Positions 6,636-11,820 of a DNA stretch of 11,820 nt are shown here, piece by piece (position 1 is the first letter of the stretch; each line of letters opens with the position of its first letter). The translations under genes and the position numbers were made by a program. Under the pieces are notes generated by a model, which saw nothing but the letters and a program-made list of their open reading frames with translations, had not been told where the DNA came from and made no database searches. The stretch is from Candidatus Sumerlaeota bacterium (GTDB lineage Bacteria; Sumerlaeota; Sumerlaeia; JADFCT01): positions 1 through 11,820 of the forward strand of contig JAPLSP010000375.1 of the NCBI GenBank assembly GCA_026398575.1. The letters run 5' to 3'.

Positions 6636-9203
6636 AGCGGTGTCCTTGGTGACGACTTCCGCGGGCAATAGCAATTCTGCTGCTGCGCGGGCGAAGTAGG
6701 GGGGGACGGTGAGCAGACGGATGGCGCCGCGGCCATAGCGGATGCTCCAGAATTTGCCGTCTTCGCCGTCGGGCACATCTATGCTGTAGTAGTTCGGTTC
6801 GCGTCCGTTGAGATAGAAAGCGACGCGTCCCTTCGAGTCGCGCGCTTCGCCATGCTCGCCGCCGAAAAGGCCGATGACCTTCGTTCCCTTCGGCACATAG
6901 AAATACATCAGCCAGAGATCGGAATAAGCGCTATTCATCGGTTCCTCGGCGGACGATTTCACTGTCAGCGGCAGCCGTGAATTCCATTTCATGAGGGTGC
7001 GGTCTTTGCCGTCATCAAGTGTCAGTTTGTAGAGGCCCGGCTCTTTTACCGCGAGTTTGACCGTGTGTTCCGCGCCGTCGGGCGGAACGCTGCGATCCTG
7101 AGCAGCAAGTGTTTCGCGCTCGCCGGTTTGACTGGCGCCGCCGATTTTCCACAACTCGATGCGCACGTTGCCACGGTCTCGATAATGCTCGATCAGGCCG
7201 CCCGTGATTTGCATCTCGATCTCCGCCGGCGCCGTATCCACGCGCGTATAGAAAACCTGTTTGCCGCGCGCCGCGCCCAGGCTGCCCGCGGGAACCTCCG
7301 ACAGTTTAAGCGGGGTGGCGCTGACGAGCTCGTCTCCGAAGGCGATGGGCTTGAATGTGAGATTCGACAATGGATGGCGCTCGATGCCTTCAGTGATAAA
7401 CTGCTTCAATTCATCGGCGGCAAAGGGAGCGCTCGATTTCCAGGGATTCTTGCCTTCTGCGACATTCCAAGTGGCGCCGGCAGGGATGGTAACGGACTTG
7501 TCCCGTCCGGGCAGGTCGCGATAAAGCGCCTTGGCGTGAATGAGCATCGTCGCGCGCATCCGGTAGGTGTGCCGGATCAGCGCCTCGAATGCCTGCTGCC
7601 GCGCGTCGCCTTTGGCTTTTGAGTAGCGATTGTAAAGGTCCACGTAACGCGCATAGAGCGTAAGGTCGTCGAGGCGCGCACGGACTTCGGGCGTGTCGGC
7701 GATCTTCCGGGCCTGTTCGAGCGAACGGAACATGCGCCCGAGTTGGTCGGCAAAAACCAGATGCGGCTGCGAGCCGTCGAGTTGGCGATAGAATTCGCGC
7801 ATGGGCTCCTTTGCCGCGCTGAACGAGCGCATGAGAAAATCCTCAGCCAATTCGTTCACGTGTTGCGCTTCGCGGACGTCCCACATTATCCGCGCGGCGA
7901 TGTAGTAGCCAAGACCGTTCGGACCCCAGTTGTCGCTGGATTCGGCCGAGAGGAAGCGCGCGCCTTTCGCGTGGAACTCCGGGATCGTGCGCTTCAGGTA
8001 GTCCAGGTTACCGCCGCGCGCGGCGGCGGGCATGTCGCGGTCCCACGTGTTGACGCTATAGTATTCGCGGATGCCGAGCATGGAGGCTTTCGCGGACCAT
8101 CCGCTGATTGTCTCTTCGAGCGTGCCGCCCTTGAGGAACGCGGTCGCTATGCTGACGACCACCTGCGGATGCGCACGGATATTTGGCGCTGGCGAGTGGA
8201 AATTATAGGCGTACATGCCGATTATCTTGCCGGGATACCTGGCATTGATGGCGGCTGCGACGGCGTTGACCAGGATCAGCGCCCGGTCCGTGATGCTGCC
8301 GAGTTTGGCGCACGCGTCGCATTCGCACCAATTGCCGCCGTCGCTTGGCTCGATGGAAATGCTGTCGAGGCCGGGCTCTTTCTCCAACTGGCGCAAGGCG
8401 TCCTCCACGACGAGCTGGCGCAGGCCGGGATTCGAGATGCAGAACTTGGTGGATTTGCGCTGACCGCCGACAAGCCCGAGATATTCGGGATGCGCGGCGA
8501 AGGCTGCCTTGTTCCGGCTCAGGATGCCGTCATAAGCGTGTCCGGTATGCAGTTCGATGCCTGCTGTGGCGCGGTTTTTCGAACACCAGTCGGCATAAGG
8601 TTGTGACGCGTAGTCCCAGGCGCCAAACCCATACCAGATGCGGCGCGAGTAGTAAGCGGGATGCTCGCGCGTGTTTACGGCGATGGACAGATTGCGCGCG
8701 CGGGGAATCACTTCCCAATGCGCTCCCGGGAAAAACTGCCGGTGGCCAATCCGATAAAGCAAATCCCAGACGGCATGTTCGACAGCCATCTCGGATGCGC
8801 CCAGCATATAAATGCCTCCGGCGTGCGAGCGCAGCAGATAGTCTTCGCGCTTGGTTGGGTCATTGCCTGCCATGGATTCGCCGGGAGCGACGCCGGGAAA
8901 GTCCGCCGCCAATCCAACAGCGATCCCCGATTTTCCATCGCCGGTGATGACCTGAAATTTGGCTTCGCTGATCCGCTCCAGATATCGCGACAGCATCTGC
9001 GCCGCCTCGCGCACACGGGCGGAGGCGCTGGTAGCGATCACCACAGGCTGGAGCGCTTTGCCATCGTTGGCGAGCGCAATGGTCGTCGCTTCATCCGCCC
9101 AAGCCTTGCATCCAGGAAGGACAAGCCAACCAGCGGCAAGAACGGAAAGAATGGCCGTAATGATAAGCGCGCGTGAATGAATGCGCTGTCTTTGTTCGAT
9201 CAT
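6630..9203 (-). CDS. Secreted DUF4838 family protein, possible glycoside hydrolase
   Basis: An 857-residue protein. The N-terminus has basic residues and a hydrophobic stretch (ALIITAILSVLAAGWLVLP, 12-30), then GC at 31-32 and AWADE; export is clear, but either a lipoprotein (LPGC, with Cys32) or cleavage after AWA is possible. Residues 45-180 resemble the alpha-glucuronidase-like N-terminal domain (REAAQMLSRYLERISE, AVGLAADFPG, YMLGASEMAVEHAVWDLLYRIG, RQFFPG). Residues about 185-450 match DUF4838, found in glycan loci of Planctomycetota, Verrucomicrobiota and Bacteroidota: SIEPSDGGNWCECDAC (282-298), RALILVNAVA, YAYNFHSPAP, and ESSDNWGPNGLGYY. The remainder is helical then beta-rich, perhaps carbohydrate-binding. 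No activity is established to my knowledge. The start is fixed by AAGGA at 9210-9214, six bases upstream, and its ATG overlaps the preceding gene's TGA. The stop touches the repeat array. Confidence 0.85.
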   Translation of the reverse strand: MIEQRQRIHSRALIITAILSVLAAGWLVLPGCKAWADEATTIALANDGKALQPVVIATSASARVREAAQMLSRYLERISEAKFQVITGDGKSGIAVGLAADFPGVAPGESMAGNDPTKREDYLLRSHAGGIYMLGASEMAVEHAVWDLLYRIGHRQFFPGAHWEVIPRARNLSIAVNTREHPAYYSRRIWYGFGAWDYASQPYADWCSKNRATAGIELHTGHAYDGILSRNKAAFAAHPEYLGLVGGQRKSTKFCISNPGLRQLVVEDALRQLEKEPGLDSISIEPSDGGNWCECDACAKLGSITDRALILVNAVAAAINARYPGKIIGMYAYNFHSPAPNIRAHPQVVVSIATAFLKGGTLEETISGWSAKASMLGIREYYSVNTWDRDMPAAARGGNLDYLKRTIPEFHAKGARFLSAESSDNWGPNGLGYYIAARIMWDVREAQHVNELAEDFLMRSFSAAKEPMREFYRQLDGSQPHLVFADQLGRMFRSLEQARKIADTPEVRARLDDLTLYARYVDLYNRYSKAKGDARQQAFEALIRHTYRMRATMLIHAKALYRDLPGRDKSVTIPAGATWNVAEGKNPWKSSAPFAADELKQFITEGIERHPLSNLTFKPIAFGDELVSATPLKLSEVPAGSLGAARGKQVFYTRVDTAPAEIEMQITGGLIEHYRDRGNVRIELWKIGGASQTGERETLAAQDRSVPPDGAEHTVKLAVKEPGLYKLTLDDGKDRTLMKWNSRLPLTVKSSAEEPMNSAYSDLWLMYFYVPKGTKVIGLFGGEHGEARDSKGRVAFYLNGREPNYYSIDVPDGEDGKFWSIRYGRGAIRLLTVPPYFARAAAELLLPAEVVTKDTAR

Positions 9204-9214
9204 GGTTTGTCCTT
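9200..9214 (-). promoter_or_regulatory. ATGA overlap with Shine-Dalgarno: translational coupling
   Basis: On the minus strand the DUF4838 start ATG (9201-9203) shares bases with the beta-helix stop TGA (9200-9202). AAGGA at 9210-9214 lies inside the last codons of the beta-helix gene, six bases before the ATG. This arrangement lets the ribosome finishing the first gene start the second, so the two products are likely made together. Confidence 0.8.
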
Positions 9215-10723
9215 TTTAATGTTTGCCATTGGTTGAACATATTCGAATATGCCACGGCATGGGGGCTTGTCGGCGGGAACTGGATTGCCAAAGAAATCGC
9301 GGCCGCCGTTGTTCAAGACGATTTTTCCGCGAGCGAATCCAGCAGCATCCAGCAGCTTATATCCAGTGAGGGAGCTGAATTGGATGGAGTCATTTTTTCC
9401 GCCACTTCCGGGATTCGCCAGCGGCGGCTTGCGGGCGATGGCGTTTGGATCATTCGGAGGGCCAACGTGATTGCCATAGAAGACGTTGCCGTCGAAAACG
9501 TTGTTCCGGCTTTTGCCCCAGCGATAAGTCACCTGCCCCTCGACGTAGAAGATGTTGTTATAAAAATAGGTGTCCTGCGCATTGCCGCCGCTCCATTCGG
9601 TGAACGATAGCAGCGGCAGCGATTGCTTCGGTCCGATGTAGATCACGTTATTATAAATCGAAGTGTTCTTCGCGCCGCCGCCGAAGTGGAAGACGCGCGC
9701 CGAGTTGATGCCGTCGTTCTGGCTGATGTTGTAGCGGATGATGGTATTCTCGCAATAGGAATTGCCGGGGGTGCAGATCAGCATGAATCCGCCTTCGTTG
9801 TCGTGGCTGTAGTTGTATTGAAACACCGAGTTGCGGCAGCGATAATCGGAATCGAAGCCTTGGCCGTCCGTCGTTCCTTTCATGCCGGAGACTTCGTTGA
9901 ACTGGATGACGGTGTCATCGCAGTCCCACGGCCATATTCCTGCCGCTGCGTCCTGGCAGCGCGTGCGTCCGCCGCGCATAATGTTATGTTCGACGATGGC
10001 GCTATTCGAGCCCCAGGGCTTGATGCCGTCGCCGCCGATGTCTTCGAGCAGATTGCCGCGGATAACGATGCGCAGGCTGCGCGCGCCGCCGCTGCTTCGC
10101 TGGCAGATGCCATTGCGGTCCGTGCGTTCGAGGTGGCAGTTCTCGACCAGCAAATCATCGAAGTGCGAGCCGCCGCCGCCTTTGGTCTCGATGAAGATGC
10201 CGCAACCTTCGTGCGATTTGCGCAGGTCGCCATTGACGTCGTGCACATGGAGATTGCGCAGATGAATATGGCGCATTTTCCCAAAGCCATCGGATGTTAT
10301 TCGTATGCCCGTACGCCAGGGTTCGCGCGTGGGACCTTGGTTGGTTACTTCGATATCCTGAATTTCCCAATACTCGATGTTGCGAAGCAGGACGGTATCG
10401 AGAAATTTACCCTCCCCATCAATACGCGGTTTGGGGCCGGCGCCATAACTCCCGATGACGATCGGCAACGGTTTGCCTTCCACAAGCTTGCCCGAGCCCT
10501 GTGGCTTGAGCTGGCCTGCATAGCGCGTGCCCGCCTTGAAAAGAATTTTATCTCCGGTCTGGAAAACTTGCCCATTAATGCGCTCCAGGCTCTTCCATGC
10601 CTGTTCCGGCGCAAGTCCGCTGCGGCTGTCATCGCCGGATTGGCTGTCCACGTGATAGGTGGCAGCCACGCCAATGGCCTCGAAGGCAAGAAAGATTAAT
10701 ATCAGCAGTGATTTTGAAAGCAT
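9200..10723 (-). CDS. Secreted right-handed parallel beta-helix protein
   Basis: A 507-residue protein with a short signal peptide (KSLLILIFLAFEAIGVAA, about 1-21). It opens with YHVDSQSGDDSRSGLAPEQAWKSL, typical of polysaccharide-lyase or glycosidase-like beta-helix proteins, then a GDKILFKAGTRYAG segment. From about residue 110 to 420 it is built of coils of 20-30 residues with strands and asparagine turns (IRGNLLEDIGGDGI, VEHNIMRGG, IQFNEVSGM, FQYNYSHDNEGG, IRYNISQNDG, IYNNVIY, FYNNIFY, FDGNVFYGN), the PbH1/NosD pattern. The C-terminal end (YKLLDAAG, GRDFFGNPVP) is also common in such proteins. It could cleave or bind a polysaccharide outside the cell; lyase and hydrolase families cannot be separated by eye. 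ATGA overlap with the DUF4838 start shows translational coupling. No good Shine-Dalgarno is seen before the ATG at 10723, whose leader carries the GGCAGAATSATT repeat. Confidence 0.85.
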   Translation of the reverse strand: MLSKSLLILIFLAFEAIGVAATYHVDSQSGDDSRSGLAPEQAWKSLERINGQVFQTGDKILFKAGTRYAGQLKPQGSGKLVEGKPLPIVIGSYGAGPKPRIDGEGKFLDTVLLRNIEYWEIQDIEVTNQGPTREPWRTGIRITSDGFGKMRHIHLRNLHVHDVNGDLRKSHEGCGIFIETKGGGGSHFDDLLVENCHLERTDRNGICQRSSGGARSLRIVIRGNLLEDIGGDGIKPWGSNSAIVEHNIMRGGRTRCQDAAAGIWPWDCDDTVIQFNEVSGMKGTTDGQGFDSDYRCRNSVFQYNYSHDNEGGFMLICTPGNSYCENTIIRYNISQNDGINSARVFHFGGGAKNTSIYNNVIYIGPKQSLPLLSFTEWSGGNAQDTYFYNNIFYVEGQVTYRWGKSRNNVFDGNVFYGNHVGPPNDPNAIARKPPLANPGSGGKNDSIQFSSLTGYKLLDAAGFARGKIVLNNGGRDFFGNPVPADKPPCRGIFEYVQPMANIKKDKP

Positions 10724-10740
10724 GTTTTTGGCTCGTATTC

Positions 10741-10942
10741 AGGCAGAATGATTGAGGGCAGAATCATTATTTAACTCCCTCATTATAAACCTTTTTTGAA
10801 ACATGGCGGCCTGCATGGCCCAAGTGTGGACCGGAAAAGTGATTCGCTCTGGATCGTTGCCTCGCGGGAATTGAGCATCTCATCGGATCTAGTTCTTGCC
10901 TGATTCGAATTAATTATGATTCTGCCCTCAATGATTCTGCCT
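10741..10942. repeat. 202-bp inverted-repeat element (MITE-like)
   Basis: The arms are 10741-10773 and 10910-10942, 33 bases each and matching at 30 positions when one is reverse-complemented; the shared start is AGGCAGAATSATTGAGGG. Each arm is itself two 15-base direct repeats of GGCAGAATSATT separated by GAG. The 136 bases between the arms hold no coding sequence I can support. The element sits between the GxxExxY stop (10965) and the beta-helix start (10723), so one arm falls in the leader of the latter. It has the shape of a non-autonomous mobile element or a pair of inserted short repeats; no target-site duplication is evident. Confidence 0.75.
10782..10787 (-). promoter_or_regulatory. 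Possible -10 box (TATAAT) of the beta-helix gene
   Basis: A perfect TATAAT on the minus strand lies 58 bases before the beta-helix ATG, inside the inverted-repeat element just past its left arm. No recognisable -35 hexamer occurs 15-19 bases upstream (the place is GC-rich), and it lacks the extended -10 TG. If used, the transcript leader would carry both copies of the repeat motif. Confidence 0.3.
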
Positions 10943-10964
10943 GTATTCTCGAATATTATTAAGT

Positions 10965-11774
10965 TCATGAAGATTTTTTCAGGGTGGTAAACTCGATTTG
11001 ATGGTGATTGAGATTGATCCATTGAATGTACTTCAAATGAGTATGGCGAAGAAAGCGGCGCTGGTGTTCTTTCATTTTCCAGGTTTCCTCTGTCTTAGCG
11101 CTGAACGCAAAAGCGGTGTCAGAGGTCAACAAATGCATGTGTTGCTCGCCTAGCAGACGGTTGCCAGAGAATATTTCTACATTCCGATAGATAGCCTCCA
11201 AACCGCCAAGAAAATATGTAACAGCGTCGCGGTAGAGCGTGAACTCAAGAAACGCGCCCCAATCCTTCAGCAAATCGAGTGTGATTGTTTTTAGCTGCGC
11301 GCTCTCTGCATTCAAGTTCAGCCATTCCCGGTCAACGACGGTAAATTCGCGCCGGGCTTCATGGGTCAGCGATGTCGAAACGACCTCATGCTGTACCAGT
11401 TCTGGGCGCAAATTGATCAATCGTCCATGATGCATCCCTGTCAGACACATGTAGTTCAAAGCCTGGCTTCGATGGGCGGGAGTCAGCGTTTCCGCTGTCT
11501 TCATCTCGACCATCAGACCGTGCGCCAAGAGCAAATCCATACGGTAGATTTTTTCAAAAGAATCATGTGTGACTTTGATCGGCGTTTGGCATTCGGCAGG
11601 CGCGATGCCTTCTTCCAGACATCGGGCAGCGATTTCGCGTGAGTATAAATCCTCGTTAAGAAAGCGGCCGAATTCATTATGAGTCTCAAAGATGATGCCC
11701 ATCAGGATATGATCGAACTCACGGAATTCATCTTCCGTGTAGCAGCGAATCTCATTGGCGACATGAATCGGCAT
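10965..11774 (-). CDS. GxxExxY protein (PD-(D/E)XK nuclease-like) with C-terminal extension
   Basis: A 269-residue protein from the ATG at 11774. Residues 15-135 match the GxxExxY family (PF13366-type): helix FREFDHILMGIIFETHNEFG, NEDLYSREIA carrying the ExxY (Glu41, Tyr44; the first Gly of the signature is not kept), then a nuclease-like core YRMDLLLAHGLMVEMKTAE with Asp80, Glu90 and Lys92 in the D...ExK arrangement, and HRSQALNYM. Typical members stop near 125 residues; here about 130 more follow, with a helical domain and a basic, His-rich end (HLKYIQWINLNHHQIEFTTL). Family function is not established; nuclease relatedness is known from fold comparison. The frame runs back to an ATG at 11819 inside the repeat copy, but AAGGA 11 bases before 11774 and the family N-terminus favour 11774. 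Locally about 38% GC, unlike the beta-helix gene. It is flanked by inverted copies of GGCAGAATCATT. Confidence 0.85.
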   Translation of the reverse strand: MPIHVANEIRCYTEDEFREFDHILMGIIFETHNEFGRFLNEDLYSREIAARCLEEGIAPAECQTPIKVTHDSFEKIYRMDLLLAHGLMVEMKTAETLTPAHRSQALNYMCLTGMHHGRLINLRPELVQHEVVSTSLTHEARREFTVVDREWLNLNAESAQLKTITLDLLKDWGAFLEFTLYRDAVTYFLGGLEAIYRNVEIFSGNRLLGEQHMHLLTSDTAFAFSAKTEETWKMKEHQRRFLRHTHLKYIQWINLNHHQIEFTTLKKSS

Positions 11775-11807
11775 GGCAATGGCAATCCTTTTTTTAGCGT
11801 TTTCGGC

Positions 11808-11820
11808 AGGCAGAATCATT
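11808..11820 (+). repeat. Edge copy of the AGGCAGAATCATT repeat
   Basis: AGGCAGAATCATT, identical to the first 13 bases of the right arm at 10930-10942 read on the other strand. It lies about 33 bases before the GxxExxY start and probably continues past the window. Together with the 10910-10942 arm it brackets the GxxExxY gene in inverted orientation. Confidence 0.7.

Noticed and set aside
9623..10699. 358-codon open frame on the + strand opposite the beta-helix gene
   Set aside because: It is the complement of a clear signal-peptide and beta-helix coding sequence; its own translation is Ala/Val/Asp-rich with no recognisable domain, as expected for antisense of GC-rich DNA.
10808..10822. Short GGCC-TGCAT-GGCC hairpin inside the inverted-repeat element
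   Set aside because: Four-pair stems occur often by chance and no conserved context is visible.

Overview
The window looks like a bacterial chromosome segment from a free-living, carbohydrate-degrading lineage. A Tat-exported Gfo/Idh/MocA oxidoreductase, a DUF4838 family protein, a secreted parallel beta-helix protein and a GxxExxY protein together suggest the Planctomycetota/Verrucomicrobiota/Lentisphaerota/Sumerlaeota range. That placement is an inference; no marker in the window fixes the phylum. Most genes are GC-rich, but the GxxExxY gene, its flanking spacer and the nucleotidyltransferase-like gene are clearly AT-richer.

Left part (1-3288, + strand): methionyl-tRNA synthetase with a C-terminal tRNA-binding OB domain (282-2387), then an AT-richer gene that appears to join a short uncharacterised protein to a nucleotidyltransferase-like domain lacking one expected catalytic aspartate (2437-3288). 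This gene converges on the next one with 8 bp between their stop codons.

Middle and right part (3297-11774, all - strand): in transcription order, a GxxExxY nuclease-like protein (10965-11774), a secreted right-handed beta-helix protein (9200-10723), a DUF4838 protein translationally coupled to it by an ATGA overlap (6630-9203), a Tat-signal Gfo/Idh/MocA oxidoreductase split by a frameshift (5125-6389), and an exported parvulin-like peptidyl-prolyl isomerase with low-complexity ends (3297-4901). The beta-helix, DUF4838 and oxidoreductase genes look like a small glycan-utilisation module: two secreted proteins that could act on or bind polysaccharide, and a periplasmic sugar-type dehydrogenase whose gene is now broken.

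Two kinds of non-coding repeat stand out. Between the DUF4838 and oxidoreductase genes lies a six-copy tandem array of a 24-25 bp unit, each unit holding the palindrome CCACCT-RA-AGGTGG; the array runs into the stop codon of the DUF4838 gene. Around the GxxExxY gene, copies of the motif GGCAGAATSATT form a 202-bp inverted-repeat element on its downstream side (10741-10942), and an oppositely oriented copy sits upstream of its start at the window edge. The GxxExxY gene is thus bracketed by inverted copies of one motif. No tRNA, rRNA, convincing CRISPR array or transposase gene was seen.
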